DNA from: Nemania diffusa
Taxonomy: Eukaryota; Ascomycota; Sordariomycetes; Xylariales; Xylariaceae
Length of the DNA stretch: 64,000 nt
Reading direction: 5' to 3'
NCBI GenBank assembly: GCA_038501195.1
Contig: JBBPUQ010000009.1
Coordinates: 2,976,001-3,040,000, forward strand
This document shows, piece by piece, positions 43,998 through 56,129 of this stretch. The position numbers and the translations under genes were made by a program. Under the pieces are notes generated by a model that ran no database searches, was not told the DNA's origin, and worked only from the letters and a program-made list of their open reading frames with translations. Position 1 is the stretch's first letter. Each line of letters starts with the position of its first letter.

Positions 43998-46952
43998 GCC
44001 GACAACTCGACGGTCATCGCGTCCGACAACAAGACCGGGAAAGGAGAAAGCAGCGGGCGATGTAACCAGAGTGGTTCGAGTTTCTTAGTCTGCTATCAGA
44101 GGCGACATGGGCCAGGGCTTGAAAGATGATCGATCTTTAGTTCGTTTGTGTCTACAGCGTGGGTATCTGATCTTGCTTTGATCTTTGGTGTTCTTCTCTC
44201 CTTCCTTTTCCCTCTCTTTTCTTCTTCGCTTGCCAGATTACTGTGGTGGGTATTATTATTATATCGTATTTTCTGGGAAAGGACCGGTGGATATTTTGTT
44301 AGTTCTCCATTTTGCCTTCCTTGACCGTCAATGGTATCATTGGTAACCGGTTAGTTACCCTCAGGATGAGAACAGCTACGATGCAGCGCCAACTTGTAAT
44401 ACAGGTACATTTAGGCGGTGGATAGTGGCAGGAGAAGACCGGTGTCTTAGGGTACCCACCTCCTAAGCTACCTAAGCCAGAGGGATTGCTATTGGTGAGA
44501 GGTAGGCCTTCTACGTAGTACACTACTTACCTCTGAGTAGGTACCTAAGGCACCTATCTGATTTCCCTTCCCTTTCTATAAATACATGTAACATTTAAAG
44601 AAAACTTATCATTAATGAATAGGTAGTTCATTGTATGCCATGTAGATACAGACAGTTTGGCCAATATGGATTTCAAGTCTTTCTATTTATCACACAGATA
44701 ACACTCTATCTAGTTCCCATACTCGTCTACCAATATGTAGACAATACATCTGTGTTCTGTCGAAGTCAGATCCCCAAGCATCTGTGAGAGTGCATTAATC
44801 TCTTATCCCGGCGGGGCTGATAGGGTGCCAATATTCTATACTCGAGATTCTCTCTAGCAAACTATCTCCAGCTGAAAAACATGGTACTAAGGTCCATGTG
44901 ATATGCAGTTCGGTCAATATTAGGGAATGTCAGGGATAAAAGGGGCACGGTCTCGTAATTCCTCGCAGGGGCTTCATCAGCCGCAGCAATTTTACGAGCA
45001 AATGATATTGCGAATGTATCTTTTAGTTAAATCTCAATATCTTCCATGTCACCTACACATTTGTTTCTTTGGTCTACGCATAGTATATCTTATCAATTAC
45101 TTAGAAGTAATGAAATTGAATATTTTAGTCTCATTCTTATGTCGTCTAAAAATAATCAGCTCGCAATAAATATAATGCCTAAAAGTATTATTTTTGCAAT
45201 AGGGTATAGTTCTATCGCCTCTATGTTAACGCTGCGACTAACCAAGTATTCGGGTTATGAAGGATAATCAAAAGGACCTGCTTTACAGCGGGTAGTCTGC
45301 CTACGACGATGTCCATGCACCGAGCTATACCTGATTCAATATATTTGAAAAGTTATCAATGGTTTCTACGTCTAGTTATCGTCCAAGTAACGCTACTAAA
45401 TATTCTTTTCTTGTCCTCTAATACGCGGAGAATAGTTGATGTCGATGTTATGGAGTACTCGATGAAACTAGTCGCTACTATGTATAAAGATGAAGAGTCC
45501 TCAAATATTCTTAACAAACTGTTCCTCTTGCTTTCCACTGGTCTCCTACTAATATATTATAGAAGTAGGCTATTTGAGTAACGTTGTCGCATATTGTGTG
45601 GTATTTTAACAAGTCGGCTATCTACGTTTCTTGCTCAAAGGCAACCTTTTTACTCTATACGCATAGCAACATGTACGATGCAGTTGGTGAGCGAAGGGCC
45701 CACAAAAGCTTGTGGCCTACGGCCTCGAATAACAACAGGCCAGTACCCTAGAGTCGTGAGGCAGCTATAAACTTAAGTTAGGTAAATCCCTACCTCTATA
45801 TAAAAAGTGAAAAAAAAAAAAAAAAATCTCTGTCACTATCATGGGCCGGATAGTATAATAGTTGTTAATGTATCTACTGTAGGCGGCTTCATAGCTTAGG
45901 CTGTAGAAATTCGTATCATATAATACAAACAAAGTAGTTTAAATCTAATCACAAAACAACGTGCCCTATGTAAATAAGGCATCGTTTGCGATTCGAGATA
46001 CTTATCAAGCTCATGTCATTTATAGGACCGTCGTAGATCACATAGTGGTATTAATGTCTAGTTACTTTCAAATGTATCTCTATGAGACTTCGTTAAATAT
46101 TTATTTGCCCCGTAGAAATTCAGATCAGCCATCTACACATACCTACCTTATATAAGCAGTTGATGGGCCAACTTGTAAACTTTGAAGATCGTAGGCCAGA
46201 TCTCCGCTTACGGCAATTAGATAAGTACTAGTCGATTCCTGAAGCAAGCCCACCATTTACCTCTGGCACAGTTTAATGAACGCCCCGTATTTAAGTACGC
46301 AAGGTTTTTTACGCCACGATTCAAGGCATATCCATGACCATACTGCGTAGGTATATTTTTAGCTAGGCTGGGCGGTGCTTTGCCCATACAGCAAAATGGT
46401 ATAATTTCTAGTGGCTTTAGTTGTACATCCCTACATGGGAGCAATTCTGCCAAGTCGGCCGCTGGTGTCAGACCCTAGGCAAATACGGAGTTATGGGGGA
46501 TGGATCGTCGAGCCAAGGCCCATAGAGGGGCATCTCTCCAGCCATCAGAGGCTTTTTGGTTTCTCTTAATGGGCTAGCTAAGGTTGTAGCAAGAGCAACT
46601 CTGCTAGCCCTTCTTGAAACAAGGCCTAAAAATTGCCAGAGAAGGCCTAATGAGCAGCAGCATGAGCGGCAACACGGCATGGCCTACGTGTCCACGTCAC
46701 CTTCAGCATGCGCTTGCTTAATGCGTCGTCAGCCGCTCAAACGCCCGTGGCTTATGAAAATATCATGAGACTCCCATGTGAACCTGAAACCGCGACTTAA
46801 AGTAACAAAATGTTCCTCTGCTGTTTGTAATAGATGCAGTTGATGCTTATTCTGTATTGCACGTTATACCTCACCTAATCACCCGACACTTCTCGCTCGT
46901 TTAGTAGACCGATATTTCTGTTTTCCTAAAATAATACTGTACACGGAAGTTA
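43998..46952. other. AT-rich gene-poor island, 2.95 kb
   Basis: The first 400 bases are the promoter of the ZZ/EF-hand gene. From about 44520 on, the DNA is conspicuously AT-rich with an 18-base poly-A run near 45810. Several plus-strand frames (44927-45169, 45046-45267, 45309-45581, 45961-46155) are Leu/Ile/Tyr-rich and could be decayed exons, perhaps of one old gene or mobile element, but I find no catalytic motif, terminal repeat or intact start. I leave them uncalled. Confidence 0.4.
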
Positions 46953-47978
46953 ATGGCACCCATTTCCGAAACCCACTTTACCGAACACCTGCTTCGGGGT
47001 ACCAAAGCTGCCGTCGTGGTCGCCGGCACCGAGGTGGCCAGGGCTGTTACCCGAGATGTTCTATCACGTCGCGACCTAGCTATCACCAGCGATTCCCAGA
47101 AGGTGACGCTGGGAATCATCGCCCTCTATGTCGTCGTCATTGCTATCCTGTGGAATGTACCCTACGTGAAATGGTCCTTGTGGCCCTTTAAGGTCTGCGC
47201 ACCCCCCCCCCCTATCAACAATCTCTTCCTGCGTCTTTTCATACCAGGGCTGCGTGTAAGTGAGCGCGCTAGGAGGATATTTCTAACATTATCGTAGATG
47301 CTTGTCATCGCTTTTCACGAGTTTGGTCATGCCATCGCTGCCGTTTTGACCGGTGGTCGGGTCAAGTCTATTTCGCTCGACCCGCACGAAGGAGGTGTTA
47401 CCCATATGGTCGGCGGAAAGAGTGCCATCACATTGCCAGCTGGCTACCTAGGATCTTCTCTCATCGGCGCTATTCTCATCTTTACTGGGTTTAACATTGT
47501 AGCAAGCAAGATTGTTAGCATCGTCCTCGGCGTGTGCTTTCTGCTTACGCTGTGGTGGGGGAAAAGAGATTGGCTGACCATTACTACCATCCTTCTTGCC
47601 GTCGGACTGCTCGTTGCCAGCTGGTTCATCGTCCATGCCGAAGGCCTACGCTTCGTTGTCTTATTTATTGGCGTCATGAGTTCGCTATATAGCGTCTGGG
47701 ATATCGTATGTCTCTCGCCTCAGCCATGAACCTTTCTATCATCCCTATTCGGCTACTAACATAGACAGTGTGATGATCTGATCTTGCGAAAAGTGAACAG
47801 CTCCGACGCCAGTGTTTTCGCTAAACGCTACGGTGGCTCTTCACAGTGCTGGGGCGTCGTCTGGTCAATAATTTCCGTTTTGTTCCTAGTTGCGGGTATC
47901 ATCGCTGGTATCGCCGTTTTCCCTCAATCCTTTGCGCAACAGGAAGACGATTCGAAGAATTTCCTACCAACACGATAA
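46953..47978 (+). CDS. M50B-like membrane peptidase
   Basis: Three exons (46953-47192, 47298-47705, 47769-47978) encode 285 residues; introns are 105 and 63 nt. A membrane span at about 50-72 (KVTLGIIALYVVVIAILWNV) precedes the zinc site HEFGH (87-91) at the start of exon 2, in the context MLVIAFHEFGHAIAAVLTGG. Several hydrophobic segments follow (SLIGAILIFTGFNIV, LLAVGLLVASWFIVHA, GVVWSIISVLFLVAGIIAGI). This is the pattern of the M50B-like peptidase family found throughout fungi. The zinc-binding glutamate and both histidines are present, so it may be active. Related enzymes cut within membranes, but this branch has no known substrate. Confidence 0.88.
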
Positions 47979-48771
47979 GGAATATTAAGTTTGAACGAAT
48001 TTTTTTTGGTTGTTAGGGACGTTATGAAAGGTTGCATAGCGAGTGGTATACTGTTAGTTTACAAGAGCTGGGCTTTGCCGTCCTTAAGTCTATACCCTTT
48101 TATGACCGCGACTATCTGGGTCAAGGCGTTACCCAGACTTTAGAATTATTTGCTGTTATAACAATTTATGAAGTAATTATGAATGGAATTTTCTATTGAC
48201 TAAAACTTCATCATGCGCCAACTGAATAACAGCTAGCTTTCGCGGACCTGCCTAAGGCCATAGTGTGCCTTTGAGAGCTAGCCACCAATCAGCAAATTCG
48301 AGAGACTTTACATTCGATAGACCTTAACTCGGAGAAAATTGCGAGTTGGACGCAGTCTACTAAAAAGAAATAATGAAATATATTACCTAGCATGCCTTTT
48401 GAATGCGTACGTGCATGTAGGTATATGAAAACAGAAAAAGTGCTCTACCTAAAGTACAGTGCTCTGCAGGACCTCGATTGGGTTGACAGGCACCCAACCC
48501 GCCCATACTACCTATACTACGCTATCTTACAGCTGTCTGCCTGCATTTTACTTTTAGATCGGTAATTCTAAAACGATGAGGCCAATTACAAGATACCTAG
48601 CTAATGTCACGGATCGTAGTATAGGTAGCTCGACCTAATCTATTCTAATTGTGAATTGTGACCCTAATATCTAACCAGTATTGTCTATCAAAAATGGCCC
48701 CTTTCTATATTCGATCATCATCAGGCCGCTTGATCCGGTCAACGTAACACTCTAAAAGGCACGAGATATGT
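47979..48771. other. Intergenic, 0.79 kb
   Basis: AT-rich 3' flanks of two convergent genes, with TAGGTA motifs near 48415 and 48595. No gene. Confidence 0.5.
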
Positions 48772-49939
48772 TCAGAAAGTCAACCTCATCTTGAGGAGAT
48801 CTCTATCGATGATTTCCTGCTTCTTCGCAAAGAACTCCTCCATGTCCCACATGGCAGTCAAGTACCTACCCGCTAGCCATTCTTGCCGCTCACTCGTCAG
48901 AAATGCAATGGTATCACCGCCTAGGGCAGGAGTACACTTAAGCCAAGCTGAAGGCATTCCCTTTCATTAGTCTGGTGCTACGTATATCTCATGCAAGGGA
49001 AGTGGCAGCTTACACTGTGTCTCCTGCGGTAACCGACTTGCTAAATCGGTAGCTACACTGTTCAGGATGCAGTTAGCCACATATCCGTGAAACCTCAAGG
49101 CACCAATAGAGTGAGCTGATATGGGAGTACATACCCGCCTGGGTGCACCGAATAAGCAAGTAGCCCCTATGTAACACACGTTAATAAGACCTCGACCTCA
49201 TTAGTAAAAACAAGACACAAGTGAGCAAACCAACCTGGCCACCATATTCAGCCATAAGGAACTCCACAAGCCTCAGCAAAGCGAACTTGCTGATCTGGTA
49301 ACTGCTCCCCCCCTGGTGGAAGTGCAGCGCGCCCGTCGACGACACGACGACGACGGTCTTGTCACCCCCCTCCGACGCCAGCATCAGGGGCAGGAAGGCC
49401 TTGGCGACGAGGTAGCTCCCGCGCAGGTTGACGTCGAAGCTACGCCACCACTCGTCCTCGTCGCCGTCGAGGATCCTGTCGTAGCGCGCCAGGAAGCCCG
49501 CGTTGCAGACAAGAATATCGAGGCGTCCGAAGCGCGCCCCGAGCTCCGCCGCCGCCTTCCTCACGCTCGCGCCGTCCGTCACGTCCATGGCCAGCGCCAC
49601 GACGTCCGGCTCTCTGCCCCCGGGCCTGGCAGCTGCGGCGGCGTTCTTAATCTCGTCTACGACGGCGGCAGAGGAGGCGGCAGAGGCCCGCGACGTGATG
49701 GCGATGTGCGAGGCGCCGGCGCGCGCGTACGAGAGCGCGACGCCGAGCCCGATGCCCTTGCCGCCGCCCGTGACGAGCACGGCCTTGCCGGCGCAGTGGG
49801 CGGCGCGCGTGGCGGCGTCGATGTGGGGGTACGTGTCGAAGCGGGCGGTCTGGGTGAACTCGGCGCCCCAGTTCGGGGGCACCGGCGGGTAGGCGGCGCC
49901 CGAGGTGAGCCTGGCCTGGAGGTTCTTGATCTCGGCCAT
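48772..49939 (-). CDS. Short-chain dehydrogenase/reductase
   Basis: Four exons (49235-49939, 49135-49166, 49014-49057, 48772-48947) encode 318 residues; introns are 68, 77 and 66 nt. The classical SDR motifs are in order: TGGGKGIG cofactor loop (57-64), DILVCNAG (141-148), the catalytic Ser near 200-201 and YQISK (Tyr214, Lys218). The small exons 2 and 3 supply the post-catalytic YSVHPGGVATDLA segment. A 45-residue N-terminal extension precedes the Rossmann fold. The substrate cannot be read from sequence. The gene's first exon is very GC-rich, as in the MDR reductase, and a long opposite-strand open frame is a consequence. The C-terminus (RYLTAMWDMEEFFAKKQEI) resembles fungal SDRs of unknown substrate. 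Confidence 0.93.
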
Positions 49940-50629
49940 CTCCGGTTGCGAGGCCCTGTCGTCAACCTAAGCTTGGGGCTCGATTGAGAGGGGGGGTCCA
50001 CACGGTTGAAAGGAGGGAAGGGAGAAGGGGGAAAGGGGAGAGCTGAGCTGAGTGATAGGTTAGATGCATTTTATTGGGTATCTTTGATTAATAGCTTTGG
50101 CTTTGCATGCTAGAGTTGCATTGTGAGGCTCCAATGTCCCAGCTGAACAGCTATTGTTGGTGCCGCAAGGGGCGGTATGGTGGATCTACTCACTGTCCGA
50201 TCACGGCTCTCTAATTGAGTCTTCTACAACCTATTGTAAGGGTTGTCATATTCTGATATTCGGCCGAGAGATATAACTATTTGTGCGTGTTTTTTTCTCT
50301 TTTGCTTACTTATCCCTCTCGATAATTTTTGGAGTCTATGCTAGTTATGTGAATGATCGAAGTATTGAGTCATTTTATCAAAGTGTTGAGTTTAGTAAGT
50401 CCTAAGGCATCTATACGACACACGCATACACCGACAGAAAAATACATCAAAGCATCCGAGAAATTTTTGTTTATTTCCGGAAAAATCGAGTGACAGGCTG
50501 TTATGCGATCCTATGCATACAATCCAGACTGGATATACGAACTAGCTAACTCTGTGCCGTGCTTAATAAACGCCAATCCGCCCTAATAGTACATTACAGA
50601 TTATACACTGTATCCAACGTTATTTACAT
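49940..50629. other. Intergenic, 0.69 kb
   Basis: SDR promoter and the 3' flank of the Cys-Pro repeat gene. AT-rich. No gene. Confidence 0.5.
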
Positions 50630-51082
50630 CTATGCCGGGTGCGCACCGGTGACGGGGCACACGCCTGAGGCCGCGTTCACGGAAGGGTGGCCAACCACCT
50701 TGTCCTTGTGGTGCCCGACTTTGGCTTTAGTGACGGGACATTCAGCTTCGTCTGCCTTGCCCCGCGTACTAGGATGGTCCGGAGGGAGAACAGTTGTCAC
50801 GGGTCCGACAACAGGACAGACCTTGTCGTCCATCTCTTTGCTCTTGGTCTCGTTGACGACGCTCTTCAGGGCCGGGCAGGCTTGGGCATCTGATGAGCCC
50901 GTCGAACGGGTGGTCGGGTTCTTGTCGACGGAGGGGTGTTTGTGCAGATTCCCGTGGTGCTCCGTCTTGGCCCCTACGACGGGACAGGTCTGACCGGGCT
51001 TAGATAGGTCGACATTGGGATGAGAGGGAGGCAGGGTGCTGTTGGTAGTGCCAACGACAGGACAGGCTAGAGTAGACGCCAT
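50630..51082 (-). CDS. Cys-Pro/His-Pro repeat protein, unknown function
   Basis: A single exon encodes 150 residues from an ATG at 51082. It has exactly six cysteines (7, 33, 69, 89, 115, 142) and every one is followed by proline. Five His-Pro pairs (21, 49, 103, 132, 148) alternate with them. The sequence is built from a duplicated block: CPVVG-LPP-HP (residues 7-32 and 89-114, both 26 long), then CPV-AK-HH-HPSV (33-52 and 115-135), then a shorter CP segment. There is no signal peptide or membrane span. Cys-Pro dipeptides are known as haem regulatory motifs, where the cysteine binds haem, so a haem- or metal-responsive role is an attractive inference. Polar, probably flexible. I know no characterised homologue. 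Confidence 0.75.
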   Translation of the reverse strand: MASTLACPVVGTTNSTLPPSHPNVDLSKPGQTCPVVGAKTEHHGNLHKHPSVDKNPTTRSTGSSDAQACPALKSVVNETKSKEMDDKVCPVVGPVTTVLPPDHPSTRGKADEAECPVTKAKVGHHKDKVVGHPSVNAASGVCPVTGAHPA

Positions 51083-52249
51083 TGTGAGAAGATGCCAATC
51101 TTGTACTGATAGATGTTGGCGTATAGCTTTTCGTTTCCTGCTAGCGCAGAATAGGTGTTGCTTGCGTATACGCGGAGAGATACGGTGAGAATGGATGAAG
51201 ATTGACTAGAGCTATAGCTTTTGTTTGTTTATTGTAATACTTCTAATGTTAATGGGTATGGTTGTTCTGCTTTCGACTGGCAGGAGATACAAATCCGGTG
51301 TAAGTATGAGCTTATCACAAAGAAACCTGTCTAATTTATGTAAAGAGAAGCTACTTTATACTTCGAACAAAGGAGTGACACGCTCTACTAGCTCATAAAG
51401 TACATACCTAGGGATATTGTCGTCTAGAGACATTACGTCATAGCCCGTCTTGATAAAGCGATGCTCTGAGAGGGGATTGTAATCAAAACAACGATGATTG
51501 GCTACAGCAGCTGAGATTTGCAGGCTGACATGGGTAAAAAATAGCAGAGTGACGAGACACTGTTCATTTTGGATGACCTCAATGGCCGAAAGCTTAAGCT
51601 GTATATTGCGGCTGGATATGCACCTATGCACCTATGCCCTACATACACCACGCACACATAGCAATGATGGATGAGCAGAGGAGAGAAGTTGATTCATTTG
51701 AAAAGTAGATAGAAAACTGGTATAATCTATCCCTTTGGGTGCCTTTTCGGCACCAGTACATACATATATTAGATTAACCCAATCAGATGTTTCCATATTC
51801 TTCCCCGATTGGTGCATCTGAGTCCGCTTTTCCGCTTTTCCTGTACTGGTGCCGAAAAGGCACCCAAAGGGATACATAACTACTGGCGTCAAATCGCTTG
51901 CTTTCCCTGTATAAACTCAGGTCATAAACGGTCCTCGGGACTCGGGAGCTGTTTAGATTGGCCTGGCCTGGGGAAGTGTGGGGTTGGAGCTGTCTTCTCC
52001 ACTGTGCATTAAGCTATGCCATCATAGGTATGGTGGTGAGCGCGGACTGCTGATAAGATGGTACTAACCATCTAGGGAATTTAGCCCACCTTCACCGCCT
52101 GGCAGAAAATGCTCACCACCAAAATTTTGGTTGAAGCTAGCGGTCGAACATACTGCGCGAGCTCAGAGCTGTGAGTGTTGTAGCGTTGTCGTGCCTCACG
52201 TAGCAAACACCAATTCGCAACACTTCGGCAGCAGAATTCACTGCCCAAA
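51083..52249. other. Intergenic, 1.17 kb, containing a MITE-like element
   Basis: Promoter of the Cys-Pro repeat gene and upstream region of KRE33. It holds the inverted-repeat element at 51730-51872, described separately. The remaining short frames are unconvincing. Confidence 0.5.
51730..51872. mobile_element. MITE-like element with perfect 31-bp terminal inverted repeats and TA flanks
   Basis: The sequence from 51728 to 51760 is the exact reverse complement of 51842 to 51874 (33 of 33). The outermost two bases on each side are TA, so the element can be read as 143 bp from TCCCTTTGGGTGCC to its complement, with TA target duplications, as in Tc1/mariner-type insertions. The spacer is 81 bp with no coding capacity. 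Each arm itself contains the hairpin GGTGCC-TTTTC-GGCACC. It lies in a promoter-side intergenic region, between the Cys-Pro gene and KRE33. No transposase is visible in the window, so it would be non-autonomous. Confidence 0.6.
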
Positions 52250-55200
52250 ATGCCCCAAAAGGAGGTGTAAGTCCATGAATATTCTTGGTGGCTTTTTTTT
52301 TTCAGCAAGCCCCTAACCTTTTTTGTTTTAGGGACGCGCGCATTCCGACCTTGATAAGGAACTGCATTCAAACGAACCAGCGCGGGCTCTTCCTTCTCGT
52401 CGGCGATGAGAGCAAAGATGTTATCGCTAAGCTCTATTACGTATTAACCCGCCTTAATCTGAAATGCAACAAAAGTGTACTATGGGCCTATTCAAAGAAG
52501 CTCCTAGGTACGTATCCCGTCCCGTCTCGGCATTTCCCGAGATGTCGACACTGACATTGAACCTAGGCTTCACGAGCCACCGAGCGAAGAGAGAGAAGAA
52601 GATTCAAAAGGAGATCAAGAGAGGCATTCGCGAACCGAACACCGAGGACCCCTTCGAGCTATTCGTTTCTGCGTCCGACATACGATACACTTATTATAAG
52701 GAGACCGAAAAGATTCTGGGTAACACCTATGGAATGGCAATTCTGCAAGACTTCGAAGGAATAACGCCCAATGTCCTAGCTAGGACCATGGAAACCGTCC
52801 AGGGTGGTGGGCTATGCATTCTCCTCCTCAGAGGAATTAAGAGTCTCAAACAACTCTACACTCTTTCCATGAGCGTTCACTCGAGGTTTCGCACCGAAGC
52901 GCACCAAGACGTTGTCGCCCGTTTCAACGAACGCTTCCTTCTTTCCTTAGGAAGCTGCCAAAACTGTCTGGTCATTGACGACGAACTCAATGTTCTCCCG
53001 ATAAGTGGTGCCAAAGGAGTGACAGCACTGCCTCCTCCGGATCTGGACGAGCCCAAGACCGAGGCGCAAAAGGAACTTGATTCAATCAAGGAATCCCTGC
53101 AGGAGACTGAAGTTGTTGGATCGCTGGTCGGCCTCACACGCACCGTTGATCAGGCAAAAGCCATTTTGAAATTTATCGACGCGATTACGGAGAAGAAGCT
53201 GAGAGGAACAGCCACTTTAACAGCTGCTCGTGGTCGCGGAAAGTCAGCTTGTCTCGGAATCGCCATTGCAGCGGCTATTGCCCTGGGATACTCTAATATT
53301 TTCGTTACGTCTCCTTCGCCGTAAGTAACATTCCACTTGTTTTCTGTTTTTAACAGTCAGTAAGAGCAGAGTATTCGGGCGCAAATAGCTCCTATTTGCC
53401 AAAAGCTCCAGACTCTGAACTATAATCAAATCACTGACGGTGCATATTAAAGTGAAAATCTAAAAACCCTATTTCAATTCGTTTTCGAAGGATTTGACGC
53501 ACTTGGATACAAAGACCATACGGATTACCATATCGTTCAGTCCACCAATCCCGATTTTCAGAAGGCTATCGTTAGAGTCAACGTAACCAGAACTCACCGT
53601 CAGACCATCCAGTATATTCGACCAGAGGACGCCTATGTCTTAGGACAATGCGAGTTGCTAGTAATTGATGAAGCCGCAGCGATTCCGCTACCTTTAGTGA
53701 AGAAGCTTATCGGTAGCTATCTTGTGTTTATGGCCTCGACCGTAAATGGATATGAGGGTACTGGCAGATCACTTTCTTTGAAGCTCATCAAGCAGTTGAG
53801 AGAGCAGTCAAGAGCAGGCGGAACTACGACCGACACTGAAACCGTTGATCGGTCGACTGGCAAAGTTTCCAAAATTTCTACCGATGATCATCTGTCGGGC
53901 GCGCGCTCTTTACGGGAGATTACACTTGAAGAACCCATCAGATACTCCCAAGGAGATGCGGTCGAAAAGTGGCTTAACAACCTCCTTGTATTAGATGCGC
54001 CTCCAGCGAGAAGGCTATCCCAAGGCTGCCCTGATCCAGCAAGCTGTCATCTTCTAAAAATCAACCGAGATACGCTTTTCAGCTTTCATCCAGTCGCAGA
54101 GAAGTTCCTTCAACAGCTCATTCAGCTTTTTGTAGCAAGTCACTACAAGAACACACCCGACGACCTGCAACTACTGAGTGATGCTCCTTCACATGAACTT
54201 TACGTTCTATGTGCGCCTCTCGATCCCACTTCAAACCGTCTACCTGAACCCCTTTGTGCGATCCAGGTAGCCCTCGAAGGACAAATATCCCGTCAGAGTG
54301 TTCTCAACAGTCTCAGCCGCGGTTCTAGACCTGCAGGCGATCTAATTCCTTGGCTAGTGAGCCAACAGTTTCAAGATGATGAATTTGCTTCATTGAGCGG
54401 CGCTCGTGTTGTTCGAATCGCAACTTCTCCAGAGTTTACCGGGATGGGATATGGAGCGAAAGCTCTCTCAGACCTAGTCTCGTTTTACGAAGGAAAATTC
54501 GCTAGCCTATCAGAAGGTGAACTCGAGGATGAAACAAACATCGTCAGAGTGACCGATGAAGAATTGGAGAACGGCACCTTGAAAGATGAGATTAGTGTCC
54601 GCGACATTGGCACTCTCCCACCTCTCTTCTCCAAGCTTTCGGAATGCCGGCATAGCGCTCTAGAATATGTTGGCGTTAGTTACGGTCTTACAAAACCTCT
54701 ACACAAATTTTGGCGGAATAGTAAGTTTCCTGAATATGCGTGCCTAGCCTGATTTCCTCTGGCATAATTTTAAATATTAAGACTTCAATCGGAACCAGAT
54801 TCACTAACTGCTACCTATTATAGATGGATTCTCGCCAGTTTACCTCAGACAAACGCCAAATGACCGTGAGTGATCTCCCTAAAACAATGACCACCAAGTT
54901 TTCATAAGCAGGGTCTTTTCTTATAGATGGAGCCCTATACATGTCTTTAAAGACCATCAAACTGCTTCTTGGAATAATAGTTTACTAACTTCCACTTTAG
55001 TCACTGGCGAACATACATGCGTCATGCTGCGGCCACTTGCATCAAGCGATAAAACTTGGCTAGGATCATACGCCAATGATTTCCACAGTCGATTCCTCTC
55101 TCTACTGTCCTACCGATTCCGAACCTTTGACCCAACAACTGCTCTTAGCATCAACGAAAGCGCTAGTTCGGGTGCTCGACTTGATCCATCATACAGTCCC

Positions 55201-56129
55201 CCACCATTCACAAAAGAGTCTCTAGATCAAATACTCACACCGTTCGATTTGAAGCGCTTAGCAGGATATGCCAACAATCTCTTGGACTACCATGTTATAT
55301 GTAAGTTTAAAGCGCATCATTTCCCTTCCCGGCCTATTCAAGGTCTCAGGTCTACTAGTGTAGTCTCGGAAGCTCTAGATGTTCTCATTATTTCTGCGGA
55401 TGTGGCCTAGAAGACAAAATACTAACTTTATTATAGTGGATTTAATGCCTCGTATGTCAGAGCCATACTTCCGAGGCCGCTTGAGCGAAATCCAATTGAG
55501 TGCCCTTCAACGAGCTATGCTACTTGCAGTGTCATTCCAACGGAAAGACTTGGATAGTATCGCAACGGAACTTCCATTGCCAATTTCACAGACTTTAGCC
55601 ATGTTCACCAAGATCGTAAAGAAATTCGTTGTGCACTTTGAGGGCTTAGTTTCTGGTGCCGTCGAAGCTTCATTGCCTAAAGATACCATTGGTGTTAGCG
55701 TTGCTAATGCAAGCGGAATACACGATGATGAGATTGTGGATACACGGTTTAACCCCCTTGAAAAGACGCTGCAGGAGGAACTAGACGAAGGTGGCGATGA
55801 AGCAATGAGAGAGATACGACAAAAGCAGCGAGAATTGATCGACTCCTTGCCACTAGATCAGTATGTTTTCAATACTCTCAAACATGTGACTTCGTGACCG
55901 CAGTACTAATTCAATGCCCAGGTATGAGGTAGAAGGCGACAACCCTGCATGGGATGATGCTGAGAAGCAAGTTCGAGGCGCGGCCAAGCGCGGCCAAGCC
56001 AACCCAGTTGTCAGCATTAAGTCTAGCAAGACCAAGAGAAAAGTAGGTGCTACGGCCGCCGAGGTTTATGAAGAAGCATTTGGAGAGAAGCCGCACAAGA
56101 AGGCAAAGAAGTCTAAGAAAAGCCACTAA
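52250..56129 (+). CDS. KRE33: RNA cytidine acetyltransferase (Kre33/NAT10)
   Basis: Eight exons join in frame: 52250-52266, 52332-52507, 52567-53320, 53453-54720, 54824-54865, 55001-55300, 55437-55860 and 55922-56129, giving 1062 residues, close to the yeast length. Landmarks are VDARIPTLIRNCIQTNQRG (N-terminal domain), the Walker A segment ARGRGKSACLG (about 285-294), the DEAA-type LLVIDEAAAIPLPLVKKLI, the acetyltransferase core RVVRIATSPEFTGMGYGAKA, and a lysine-rich nucleolar tail (KPHKKAKKSKKSH). The enzyme acetylates cytidine in 18S rRNA and in tRNA (with Tan1), using ATP and acetyl-CoA, and is needed for 40S subunit biogenesis. Exon 1 is only 17 nt; exon 5 is 42 nt. Introns range from 59 to 136 nt, all GT-AG. 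Confidence 0.97.

Noticed and set aside
49316..49987. Plus-strand frame of 223 codons
   Set aside because: Antisense shadow of the SDR first exon.
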